DNA of 64,000 bases from Planotetraspora thailandica (lineage in GTDB: Bacteria > Actinomycetota > Actinomycetes > Streptosporangiales > Streptosporangiaceae): positions 1 to 64,000 of the forward strand of contig NZ_BOOR01000042.1 in the NCBI RefSeq assembly GCF_016863335.1, in the 5' to 3' direction. Made by a program: the position numbers and the translations under genes. The notes beneath the pieces were generated by a model. The model had not been told where the DNA came from. It saw only the letters and a program-made list of their open reading frames with translations, and ran no database searches. Below are positions 7,250 to 14,975 of this stretch, in pieces. Within the stretch, counting starts at the first letter, position 1, and each line of letters begins with the position of its first letter.

Positions 7250-9108
7250 CCAGGCTGAAAGCGATCCCCCGCGCCCATCTCATCGCCGGGTTGTGCCTCG
7301 TCGCGCTCCTCGTCTACCCGGTGATCAACCCGTGGCAGCCCTATCCCCAGGCCGTCATGCTGCTGGCGTTCCTGCTGGCCGTACAGGCGTCGAGCTGGAA
7401 CATCATCTCGGGATACGCCGGTTACATCTCGCTCGGGCACAGCATGTTCCTCGGGCTCGGCTCCTACACGGTCGGCATCGTCGCCGCACGGTGGGGCGTC
7501 AACCCGCTGTGGATCGCGCCGCTCGGCGGGGTGACCGCGGTCGTCGTCGCGGTCCTGATCGGCTCGGTCGTGCTGCGCACCCGCGGCCACGCGTTCGTGA
7601 TCATCACGATCGCGATGTTGCTGGCCGCGCAGATCCTCGCGGTCAACTTCAAGAGCTTCACCAAGGGATCGGACGGGATCACCCTCGACCTGCCGTTCTG
7701 GGACCGCGACTTCCAGAACATCCCCTTCTACTACGCCTTTTTGATCTTGATGGTGCTGACGGTCCTGTTCAGCGCATGGATCCGGCGCACCAAGCTCGGC
7801 ACCGGGCTCGTGGCGATCCGCGAGGACGAGGGCAAGGCCGCCTCGATCGGCGTCGACACCACCCGCTTCAAGATCGTGGGCTATGCCGCGAGCTCGTTCT
7901 TCATCGGCGTCGCGGGCGGCGTCTACGCCTACTACCTCACCTTCATCAACCCGGTCGGCTCGTTCGCGATCCTCGGCAGCGTGACCATCGTGCTGGCCGC
8001 GCTGGTCGGCGGCCGGGGCACCTTGTACGGCCCGGTCATCGGCGCCTTCATCGTGCAGGTCGTCAGCGAGGCGGCCACCGTCTACGGCGGGGGCGGCAAC
8101 GCCCGCGTGCTGGTGTTCGGCCTGGCCCTCATGGTCGTGGTGCTGTTCCTGCCCAAGGGCATCCTGCCGACCGTCCAGGCGTGGTGGCGGGCGAGGCATC
8201 CGGAGAAGGTCGAGTACACCGACCAGGCCGGCGCCCTCAGCCGCACGCGGGTCGCCGTACGCGAGCGCACTGAGCCGTCACCGGCGCCCGCGCAGGGCGA
8301 GGTGCTGCTCGACGTGCGCGGCGTGTCAAAGAGGTTCGGCGGCCTCACCGCCGTCGACAACGCCGACCTGACCGTACGGCAGGGCACGATCACGGCGCTC
8401 ATCGGGCCGAACGGCTCGGGCAAGACGACCCTGTTCAACCTGATCAGCGGTGGGATGCAGGCCGACTCCGGCGAGATCTGGTTCGACGGGAGGCGCATCG
8501 ACGGCCTGCGGCCGTGGACGCGGGGCCACCTCGGTCTCGGCCGGACCTTCCAGGTCACCCGGCTGTTCAAGGAGATGACCGTGCAGGAGAACGTGGTGGC
8601 GCCCCTGCCCGACTCGCGGTGGCGGACCATGCTCTCCGACGCGGTGCACGGCCACGAGGCGGCCCGCGCGCGTGAACTGCTCGACACCGTCGGGCTCGGG
8701 CGCTTCGCCGACCAGCCCGCCGGGGCCCTGTCGTACGGCCAGCAGAAACTGGTCGAGCTTGCCCAGGTGCTGATGCTCGAACCCAAGCTGATCCTGCTCG
8801 ACGAGCCCGCCGGCGGGGTCAACCCCAGCCTGCTCGGCCGGTTGACCGAGGTCATCCGCGAGCTGAACAGGAGCGGCGTGACCTTCCTCGTGGTGGAGCA
8901 CAACATCCCGCTGGTACTCGACCTGTGCGACCCGGTCGTGGTGTTCTCCCACGGCGCGCCGATCGCCGAGGGTCCGCCGAGCCGGATCAGGACCGACCCG
9001 GTCGTCCTCGACGCCTACCTCGGCGACGACTGGGCCGACCACGGCGAGGACGGCCCGGGCGACAACGGCCACGGCACGACGGCGGCGGCGCGAGAGGCGG
9101 TGCAGTGA
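7246..9108 (+). CDS. Fused ABC permease-ATPase (LivM-LivG)
   Basis: This 620-residue protein joins two normally separate subunits. Residues 1 to about 320 are a LivM-type permease (SWNIISGYAGYISLGHSMF near the N-terminus; the family loop AIREDEGKAASIG). After a linker of about 30 residues follows a LivG-type ATPase with Walker A GPNGSGKTT, signature LSYGQQKLVELAQ, Walker B LILLDEPAGG and an H-loop in VVEHNIPLV. It acts at the inner membrane with the LivH permease and the separate LivF ATPase. It overlaps livH by four bases and ends one base before livF. No stop or frameshift separates the halves. Confidence 0.93.
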   Translation: MTRLKAIPRAHLIAGLCLVALLVYPVINPWQPYPQAVMLLAFLLAVQASSWNIISGYAGYISLGHSMFLGLGSYTVGIVAARWGVNPLWIAPLGGVTAVVVAVLIGSVVLRTRGHAFVIITIAMLLAAQILAVNFKSFTKGSDGITLDLPFWDRDFQNIPFYYAFLILMVLTVLFSAWIRRTKLGTGLVAIREDEGKAASIGVDTTRFKIVGYAASSFFIGVAGGVYAYYLTFINPVGSFAILGSVTIVLAALVGGRGTLYGPVIGAFIVQVVSEAATVYGGGGNARVLVFGLALMVVVLFLPKGILPTVQAWWRARHPEKVEYTDQAGALSRTRVAVRERTEPSPAPAQGEVLLDVRGVSKRFGGLTAVDNADLTVRQGTITALIGPNGSGKTTLFNLISGGMQADSGEIWFDGRRIDGLRPWTRGHLGLGRTFQVTRLFKEMTVQENVVAPLPDSRWRTMLSDAVHGHEAARARELLDTVGLGRFADQPAGALSYGQQKLVELAQVLMLEPKLILLDEPAGGVNPSLLGRLTEVIRELNRSGVTFLVVEHNIPLVLDLCDPVVVFSHGAPIAEGPPSRIRTDPVVLDAYLGDDWADHGEDGPGDNGHGTTAAAREAVQ

Positions 9109-9109
9109 C

Positions 9110-9895
9110 GTGCTGTCCCTGAAGGGAATCGTCGCGGGATACGGCGGCGGCAGCGTGCTCCAGGGCGTCGACCTGGAATGCGCCAAGCAGACGATCACCT
9201 GCATCGTCGGGCCCAACGGCGCGGGGAAGTCGACCGTGCTCAGGGTGATCAGCGGGCTGCTGCGGCCCAGCGAGGGCCAGATCTCCATGGACGGGGAGGC
9301 GATCGCCGACCGATCCCCCGACGAGATCCTCCGCAGGGGCATCACCCAGGTGCCCCAGTCGCACGCGTTGTTCCCCGCCATGTCGGTCAGGGAGAACGTT
9401 TTGATGGGCGGCTACCTCATCCGCAGGAACCGGGCACTCCTGCGGGAGCGGCTCGACATGGTGATGGAGCGGGTGCCCGTCGTGGCCGCCCGCGCCCACG
9501 ACAACGCCGGCAACCTGAGCGGCGGCCAGCGCCGGATGGTGGAGATCGCGCGCTGCCTGATGCTCGACCCCAAGCTGATCCTGCTCGACGAGCCGTCGCT
9601 GGGGCTCGACCCGCGCAGCCTGTCCGGCGTCGCCGGGCTCATCCACGAGCTCAACGCGGCAGGCACGACGGTGCTGCTGGTCGAGCAGAACGTACGGCTC
9701 GGCCTGGGCCTGGCCACCCACGGCGTCGTGATGGAGGGCGGCAAGGTCCGGCTCACCGGTACGGCTGCCGCGATCAAGGACGACCCGGAGATCGCGTCGC
9801 TGTATCTCGGCGGCACGAGCGGGTCGCCGACGGCGCCTCGGCCGACGGCGAGGTCGAAGGCGGAGGGGCCGAAGACGGAGACGACAGGAGTCTGA
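9110..9895 (+). CDS. Branched-chain amino acid-type ABC ATPase (LivF family)
   Basis: This 261-residue ATPase forms a heterodimer with the ATPase half of the preceding fusion. It has Walker A GPNGAGKST (about residues 34-42), Q-loop, LSGGQRRMVEIARCL signature, Walker B LILLDEPSLGLDP and the LVEQNVR H-loop region. The GTG start lies one base after the previous stop. It closes the importer operon, and a short palindromic terminator follows. The last 25 residues are a low-complexity tail typical of GC-rich actinomycete genes. Confidence 0.93.
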   Translation: MLSLKGIVAGYGGGSVLQGVDLECAKQTITCIVGPNGAGKSTVLRVISGLLRPSEGQISMDGEAIADRSPDEILRRGITQVPQSHALFPAMSVRENVLMGGYLIRRNRALLRERLDMVMERVPVVAARAHDNAGNLSGGQRRMVEIARCLMLDPKLILLDEPSLGLDPRSLSGVAGLIHELNAAGTTVLLVEQNVRLGLGLATHGVVMEGGKVRLTGTAAAIKDDPEIASLYLGGTSGSPTAPRPTARSKAEGPKTETTGV

Positions 9896-9905
9896 CGGGG
9901 GCGAG

Positions 9906-9925
9906 GGGCCCGCTAGAGCGGGCCC
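9906..9925. terminator. Bidirectional hairpin between convergent genes
   Basis: GGGCCCGCT, the loop AG, then AGCGGGCCC form a perfect 9-bp stem. It lies between the ends of the convergent LivF and FAD oxidoreductase genes and includes the latter's stop codon. No U-tract follows, as is usual in actinomycetes. Confidence 0.6.
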
Positions 9926-11478
9926 ATCACCTTCGCGGGATCGATCCCGAGGTCGGTCAGCACGGTGCGGGCGGCATTGCGTCCGGGCCTGCCGGAAACC
10001 GACCCCCCGGGATGGGTCGTGGCGCCCGTGAGGAAAAGGCCGGGAATGGACGATCGATACGACAGCCAGCCGGGGATCACCTCGCCGGACGGCAGGAGGA
10101 ACTCACCACCGTGGCAGGAGCCGCCGAGGTTGTGCATGTTGTGGGCGGCGACGTCCACGGGAGACTCCGCGCGCAGCGCGAGGATGTCGTCGGGTGCCAG
10201 CCCGACGGCGCGCGAGCGGACCAGGCCGATGAGCGCCTCGGCATGCTCGTCCTTCGTCTCCTCCCATGAGCGGCCGTCCGCGCGCTCGTACGGCGCGACC
10301 GTGAGGATCTTGAATGTCGCACCCCCGCCGGGCGCCCGTCCGGGATCGACCACGGTCTGGTCGACCACGAGCAGCCAGGGATCGGCGGCGTCGGGCTCCC
10401 CCCGGTGGAACGCCTCCATCTGGCGGGCGATGCCGTCGGCGGTTCCGAACCCCGCCGCCGCACTCGCGATCGGCCCGCCGCTGCCCGGAAAGGCGATGTC
10501 GCGCCGCAGCGCTGCGTGGACGGCGAAGACGCTGAGCCCCGGCCGCCAGGTGCGCCGGGCTTCGGCGAGGTCGGCGGGCGCGTCGGCTCCGCTGATCATG
10601 TCGGCGAGACGCGCCAGGTGGGCACTCGACACCACCGCCTCGCGGGCCCTCACCCTGCGGCCGTCACTTGTGCGCACCGCGACGGCCCTGCCGCCCTCGA
10701 CGTCGACGGAGGAGACCGGCGCCGAGCAGGCGACCCGGCCGCCGTGGGCCTGGATCTGCCGGATCAACGCGGCGGGCAGCGCGCTCGACCCGCCGACGGG
10801 GGTGGTCCAGCCGAAGGCGACTCGCCCTGCCGTGATCGAGGGGGGTAAGACCCCGGTGCCCGGCCTGCGGGGGTCCTGGATGGTCGCCAACGACAGCCAC
10901 AGCAGGAACGAGCGGATGACCGGGTGCTCGAAGCGTTCGTGGACGACGTCCCACGCGCTCCTGCGGCGGAGCGCCTGGTATCGCCCGCCCGCGTCACCGG
11001 GAGCCATATGGGAGCTCCACCTGGCGTGCTCCGCCGCCAGGCCGTCCGACCACTCCCCCATCAGGCGCCTGAATGCCTCCGCGTCGGTGCGGGACCAGCG
11101 GGCGATCTCGTCGGCGGTACGCCCGAGGTCGCGATGCATGACCAGGGTTTCGCCGCCCGGCTGGGGAAGCACGACCGCGGGGTCGGTCATCGCGTATTCG
11201 AGCCCGTGCACCCCGATCAGGCCGAGCTCGTCATCCCTGATCAGCGGGTTCGACTGGATCAGCACGTGTGCGCTCGAGCACGAGTCGTGGGCGAACCCCG
11301 GCAGCGTCAGCTCCTCGGTGACGGTGTCGCCGCCCGGGACGTCCCTGGCCTCCAGGACGAGCACCTCCAGACCGGCTGCGGCGAGATATCCGGCGCACAC
11401 CAGACCGTTGTGGCCCGCTCCGACGACGATCGCGTCCACTGATTCGGGCAGGTCCCCGGCCCTGGTCTCTTCCGTCAC
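9913..11478 (-). CDS. FAD-dependent oxidoreductase (phytoene-desaturase-like, COG1233)
   Basis: This 521-residue flavoprotein has an N-terminal Rossmann dinucleotide-binding motif (DAIVVGAGHNGLVCAGYLA) followed by LVLEARDVPGGDT, and a C-terminal FAD-binding segment (GLFLTGATTHPGGSVSG). This is the layout of the phytoene dehydrogenase/amine-oxidase superfamily. The GTG at 11478 is chosen because GGAGG sits nine bases upstream; the open frame runs on to 11556 through operator C, which is unlikely to be coding. It diverges from the alpha/beta hydrolase gene, sharing a promoter with a LacI-type site. Within the cluster it could oxidise a C-N or C-C bond of the substrate; the reaction is not known. 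Confidence 0.86.
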   Translation of the reverse strand: MTEETRAGDLPESVDAIVVGAGHNGLVCAGYLAAAGLEVLVLEARDVPGGDTVTEELTLPGFAHDSCSSAHVLIQSNPLIRDDELGLIGVHGLEYAMTDPAVVLPQPGGETLVMHRDLGRTADEIARWSRTDAEAFRRLMGEWSDGLAAEHARWSSHMAPGDAGGRYQALRRRSAWDVVHERFEHPVIRSFLLWLSLATIQDPRRPGTGVLPPSITAGRVAFGWTTPVGGSSALPAALIRQIQAHGGRVACSAPVSSVDVEGGRAVAVRTSDGRRVRAREAVVSSAHLARLADMISGADAPADLAEARRTWRPGLSVFAVHAALRRDIAFPGSGGPIASAAAGFGTADGIARQMEAFHRGEPDAADPWLLVVDQTVVDPGRAPGGGATFKILTVAPYERADGRSWEETKDEHAEALIGLVRSRAVGLAPDDILALRAESPVDVAAHNMHNLGGSCHGGEFLLPSGEVIPGWLSYRSSIPGLFLTGATTHPGGSVSGRPGRNAARTVLTDLGIDPAKVMGPL

Positions 11479-11539
11479 GTCCCTCGGCCTCCGGGTATCG
11501 ACTGGTCGATCTCTTGACAGTGCACTCACAATGAGCGAG

Positions 11540-11557
11540 CTTGCAGTCGTTTGCAAG
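11540..11557. promoter_or_regulatory. LacI-type operator, site C
   Basis: CTTGCAGTCGTTTGCAAG has 6-bp inverted arms. Its core on the minus strand, GCAAACGACTGC, matches the operator family. It lies between the divergent FAD oxidoreductase and alpha/beta hydrolase genes, about 20 bp upstream of the hydrolase ATG and 61 bp from the other start. TTGACA lies just upstream at about 11514. Confidence 0.78.
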
Positions 11558-11576
11558 CAGAAAGCAGGTAGTTCAC

Positions 11577-12635
11577 ATGGACGATCGAGTCGCCTCGGCC
11601 ATCGCCAACTGGGCGCCCCGCTTCACCACGAACGGCGTCACCGTCTCCGATTTCCAGCGCGTGACCAGAGACCTCGAGCACTGGGCCGACTGGTGCGGCG
11701 CCTGGTCGGCGGTGGCCGCCGAACATGAGGCGCTGGGCCGCGACGCCCTCGCCCGGGAACGGTTCCTCTCCGCAGGCCAGCACCTGTCTCGCGCGGCCGT
11801 CTACTACCACTTCGCGAAGTTCGTCTTCGTCGAGGATCTCGACCAGATGCGGGAGGCGCACCGTCACGCCGTGGCCTGCCTCACCGACGCCCTGCCGTAC
11901 CTGTCGCCGGAGGGCCGGCGGATCGAGATCCCCTTCGAGGGCGCCACGCTGGCCGGGGTGCTGCGGCTGCCCGCGGGCCCGGGGCCGCATCCCGCGGTGC
12001 TGATGTTGTCGGGACTCGACTCGACCAAGGAAGAGTTGCGCTCCACCGAGGAGACCTTCCTGCAGCGCGGGCTCGCGACGTTCAGCGTGGACGGCCCCGG
12101 CCAGGGCGAGGCCGAATACGACCTGCCCATCCGCGGCGACTGGTCGCTGCCGGGCAAGGCGATGCTCGACGCCCTGTCGGCCGAGCCGGAGATCGACGCC
12201 TCCCGCATCGCGGTCTGGGGTGTCAGCCTCGGCGGCTACTACGCCCCCAGGGTCGCGGCGGCGGCCGGAGACCGGGTCAAGGCGTGCGTCGCGCTGGCCG
12301 GGCCGTACAACTTCGGGGACTGCTGGGACGGGCTGCCGCTCCTCACCCGGGAGACGTTCCAGACCAGGTCGGGCGCGGGATCGGAGGAGGAGGCGCGGCG
12401 CATCGCCTCCACACTCGACCTCGACGGCTCCGCCGAGGCGATCACGTCGCCGCTCCTGATCGTCTTCGGGCGCAGGGACCGCCTGATCCCGTGGCAGCAC
12501 GCCGAACGGCTCGCGGCGACCGCGGGCGGCGACACCGAGCTGCTGATGCTCGAGGAGGGCAACCACGGCTGCGCCGACCTCGCCCCGTGGCACCGCCCCT
12601 ACACGGCCGACTGGGTCGCGGAACGACTCCGCTGA
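11577..12635 (+). CDS. Alpha/beta hydrolase, FrsA / 2,6-dihydroxypseudooxynicotine hydrolase-like
   Basis: This 352-residue protein has a helical N-terminal cap (about residues 1-105, rich in Trp and His) and a C-terminal alpha/beta-hydrolase domain. The likely triad is Ser217 in GVSLGG, Asp301 in FGRRDRLIP and His330 in EEGNHG. The helical cap plus this nucleophile elbow resembles the FrsA/2,6-dihydroxypseudooxynicotine hydrolase group, some of which hydrolyse C-C bonds; that substrate is not implied. The ATG at 11577 is preferred over the upstream codon at 11541, which lies inside operator C. It is probably a core catabolic enzyme of the LacI regulon. Confidence 0.87.
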   Translation: MDDRVASAIANWAPRFTTNGVTVSDFQRVTRDLEHWADWCGAWSAVAAEHEALGRDALARERFLSAGQHLSRAAVYYHFAKFVFVEDLDQMREAHRHAVACLTDALPYLSPEGRRIEIPFEGATLAGVLRLPAGPGPHPAVLMLSGLDSTKEELRSTEETFLQRGLATFSVDGPGQGEAEYDLPIRGDWSLPGKAMLDALSAEPEIDASRIAVWGVSLGGYYAPRVAAAAGDRVKACVALAGPYNFGDCWDGLPLLTRETFQTRSGAGSEEEARRIASTLDLDGSAEAITSPLLIVFGRRDRLIPWQHAERLAATAGGDTELLMLEEGNHGCADLAPWHRPYTADWVAERLR

Positions 12636-12698
12636 CCTGCCCTGTCGTCGTGAGAGACGTCATGTTGACAGGGAAATGATCACCTCTTAGCGTGGATA

Positions 12699-12710
12699 GC
12701 AAACGATTGC
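12699..12710 (+). promoter_or_regulatory. LacI-type operator, site D
   Basis: GCAAACGATTGC lies 14 bp upstream of the ATG of the beta-hydroxyacid dehydrogenase gene and is identical to site B read on the minus strand. TTGACA at about 12664 could be the -35 element. Binding here would block the dehydrogenase, M24 and aldehyde dehydrogenase operon. Confidence 0.78.
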
Positions 12711-12723
12711 AGAGGCGGACCAG

Positions 12724-13707
12724 ATGACTGATTCGACTACGGACGCATCCGGCCTTCGGGTCGGCTGGATCGGGACCGGCCGCATGGGCGTCGCGATGGC
12801 GGAGCGGCTGGCCAAGGCCGGCGTTGACCTCACCGCCTGGAACCGGACGCTCGCCAAGGCGGAGCCCCTCAAGGAGCACGGCGCCGCGGTGTGCGCGACG
12901 ATCGCCGAGCTCAGGGACAGGGACGTCGTCTTCACGATGGTCTCCACCTCGGCCGATCTCGAGGAGGTGCTCGCCGGTGCGGACGGGCTGCTCACCGGCG
13001 AGCGGGTTCCCCGCGTGGTGGTCGACTGCTCCACCGTGTCGGCCGAGGCGTCGGCCGCGATGCGGGAGGCGTGCGCGGAGCGCGGCGTCGGCTTCCTCGC
13101 CGCGCCGGTCAGCGGAAACGGCAAGGTCGTCAAGGCGGGCGCCCTCAGCCTGGTGGTCTCAGGCCCGGAGAGCACCTACGACGAGGTGGCGCCCCTGCTG
13201 AGGCACATCGGCAGGGCGGTGACGTACGTGGGCGAGGGTGACGTCGCCCGCCTCGTGAAGATCGCGCACAACCTGATGCTCGGCGTGGTCACCCAGACGA
13301 TGGCCGAGATCACCGTGCTGGTCGAGAAGGGCGGCGTCTCCCGGCACGCCTTCCTGGAGTTCCTCAACAACAGCGTCATGGGTTCGGCGTTCACCCGCTA
13401 CAAGTCGCCCGCGTTCGTGAACCTCGACTACACGCCGACGTTCACCCCGATCCTGCTGCGCAAGGACTTCGACCTCGGCCTCGCGGCCGCCCGCGCGCTC
13501 GACGTGCCGATGCCGGTGACCGCCGCCACCGCCCAGGCGGTGCAGGCGAGCGTCGGCAGCGGGCGGGTGGACGAGGACTTCTCGATCCTGCTCGACCTGC
13601 AGGCCGCCGCCTCCGGCATCCAGCTCAAGCCGGAGAACGTGCACGTCGACGATGGTCTCGGCACCCCGCGCAAGGACAACGAGGAGCAGGAGGGCGGCCG
13701 CTCATGA
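12724..13707 (+). CDS. NAD-dependent beta-hydroxyacid dehydrogenase
   Basis: This 327-residue member of the 3-hydroxyisobutyrate / tartronate-semialdehyde reductase family has a Rossmann N-terminus with the GxGxMG motif (IGTGRMG, residues 16-22), the substrate loop APVSGNGK near 128-135 and the catalytic lysine Lys179 in VKIAHNLML. The family oxidises a beta-hydroxyacid to the semialdehyde; the usual loop is APVSGG, so Asn here may mark a different substrate. It is the first gene of a three-gene operon directly downstream of operator D and overlaps the M24 gene by four bases. An aldehyde dehydrogenase at the end of the operon could consume its product. Confidence 0.9.
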   Translation: MTDSTTDASGLRVGWIGTGRMGVAMAERLAKAGVDLTAWNRTLAKAEPLKEHGAAVCATIAELRDRDVVFTMVSTSADLEEVLAGADGLLTGERVPRVVVDCSTVSAEASAAMREACAERGVGFLAAPVSGNGKVVKAGALSLVVSGPESTYDEVAPLLRHIGRAVTYVGEGDVARLVKIAHNLMLGVVTQTMAEITVLVEKGGVSRHAFLEFLNNSVMGSAFTRYKSPAFVNLDYTPTFTPILLRKDFDLGLAAARALDVPMPVTAATAQAVQASVGSGRVDEDFSILLDLQAAASGIQLKPENVHVDDGLGTPRKDNEEQEGGRS

Positions 13708-14948
13708 CCACCGCGATGCCGATGCCCGCTCCGGGGCACATGGGAGTCGACTACGAGCAGCGGGTCGACTTCGGCCGGCTCCGCGACTACCGGCTGGCCC
13801 GCGCCCGCGCCTCGCTGGACGCGAGCGAATGCGGCGCCTTCCTCCTGTTCGACTTCTACAACATCCGCTACGTCACCCAGACCTGGATCGGAGGGGCTCT
13901 GGGCGACAAGATGACGCGGTACGCCCTGCTCACGCGGGGCGGCGAGCCGATGTTGTGGGACTTCGGATCCGCCGCGCGGCACCACCGGCTCTACAGCCCC
14001 TGGCTCGACCCGGCCAACTGCCACGCCGGCATGCTGGGCCTGCGCGGCGCCATCGCGCCCACCGCCGGGCTGATGGAGGACGCCGTACGGCAGATCAAGG
14101 GCCTCCTGGAGGATGCGGGCGTCGCCGGCGCGCCGGTCGGGGTCGACATCGTCGAGCCGGCGTTCCTGTTCGAGATGCAGCGGCAGGGGCTGACCGTCGT
14201 CGACTGCCAGCAGCTCATGCTGGACGCCCGCCAGATCAAGTCCCCCGACGAGATCATGCTCCTCACCCAGGCGGCCGCCATGGTCGACGGCGTCTACCAG
14301 GACATCGTGGAGGTGCTCAAGCCCGGGATCCGGGAGAACGAGATCGTCGCCCTGGCCAACAAGCGGCTCTACGAGATGGGCTCCGACCAGGTCGAGGCGA
14401 TCAACGCGGTGAGCGGCGAACGGTGCAACCCGCACCCGCACAACTTCTCCGACCGGCTGATCCGACCCGGCGACCAGGCGTTCTTCGACATCATCCATTC
14501 CTTCAACGGCTACCGGACGTGCTACTACCGCACCTTCAGCGTGGGCAGCGCGACCCCGAGCCAGCGCGACGCGTACATCAAGGCGCGCGAATGGATGGAC
14601 GCGTCGATCCGCATGATCAAGCCGGGTGTGGGCACCGACCAGGTGGCCGCCGTCTGGCCGGCGGCCACCGAGTTCGGATTCGAGAACGAGATGGCGGCCT
14701 TCGGCCTCCAGTTCGGGCACGGCCTGGGCCTCGGCCTGCACGAGCGGCCGATCATCTCGCGGCTCAACAGCATGCGTGAGCCGATCGAACTGCAGGTCGG
14801 GATGGTCTTCGCCCTGGAGACGTACTGCCCGGCCAGCGACGGCTTCTCCGCCGCCAGGATCGAGGAGGAGGTCGTCGTCACGCCCGAGGGCGGGCGCGTG
14901 CTCACCCTGTTCCCGGCGCAGGACCTGATCGTCGCCAACGCGTATTGA
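13704..14948 (+). CDS. M24-family (creatinase/aminopeptidase P-like) hydrolase
   Basis: This 414-residue protein has a creatinase-like N-terminal domain and a pita-bread M24 catalytic domain from about residue 180. Expected metal-ligand positions hold Asp262 (FFDI), Cys273 instead of the second Asp (GYRTCYYRTF), His339 (FGHGLGLGLHE), Glu372 and Glu387. Loss of one metal ligand is typical of creatinase-type members that hydrolyse C-N bonds without metals, so a true dipeptidase is unlikely. It overlaps the dehydrogenase gene by four bases (ATGA). In context it probably cleaves a C-N bond of a catabolic intermediate. Confidence 0.85.
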   Translation: MTTAMPMPAPGHMGVDYEQRVDFGRLRDYRLARARASLDASECGAFLLFDFYNIRYVTQTWIGGALGDKMTRYALLTRGGEPMLWDFGSAARHHRLYSPWLDPANCHAGMLGLRGAIAPTAGLMEDAVRQIKGLLEDAGVAGAPVGVDIVEPAFLFEMQRQGLTVVDCQQLMLDARQIKSPDEIMLLTQAAAMVDGVYQDIVEVLKPGIRENEIVALANKRLYEMGSDQVEAINAVSGERCNPHPHNFSDRLIRPGDQAFFDIIHSFNGYRTCYYRTFSVGSATPSQRDAYIKAREWMDASIRMIKPGVGTDQVAAVWPAATEFGFENEMAAFGLQFGHGLGLGLHERPIISRLNSMREPIELQVGMVFALETYCPASDGFSAARIEEEVVVTPEGGRVLTLFPAQDLIVANAY

Positions 14949-14975
14949 GCTTCTCCTGATCGAAAGGCGTTTCCC

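Noticed and set aside
11479-11556. Longer N-terminus of the FAD oxidoreductase to 11556
   Set aside because: It would run through operator C and the divergent promoter, and a GTG with GGAGG fits at 11478.
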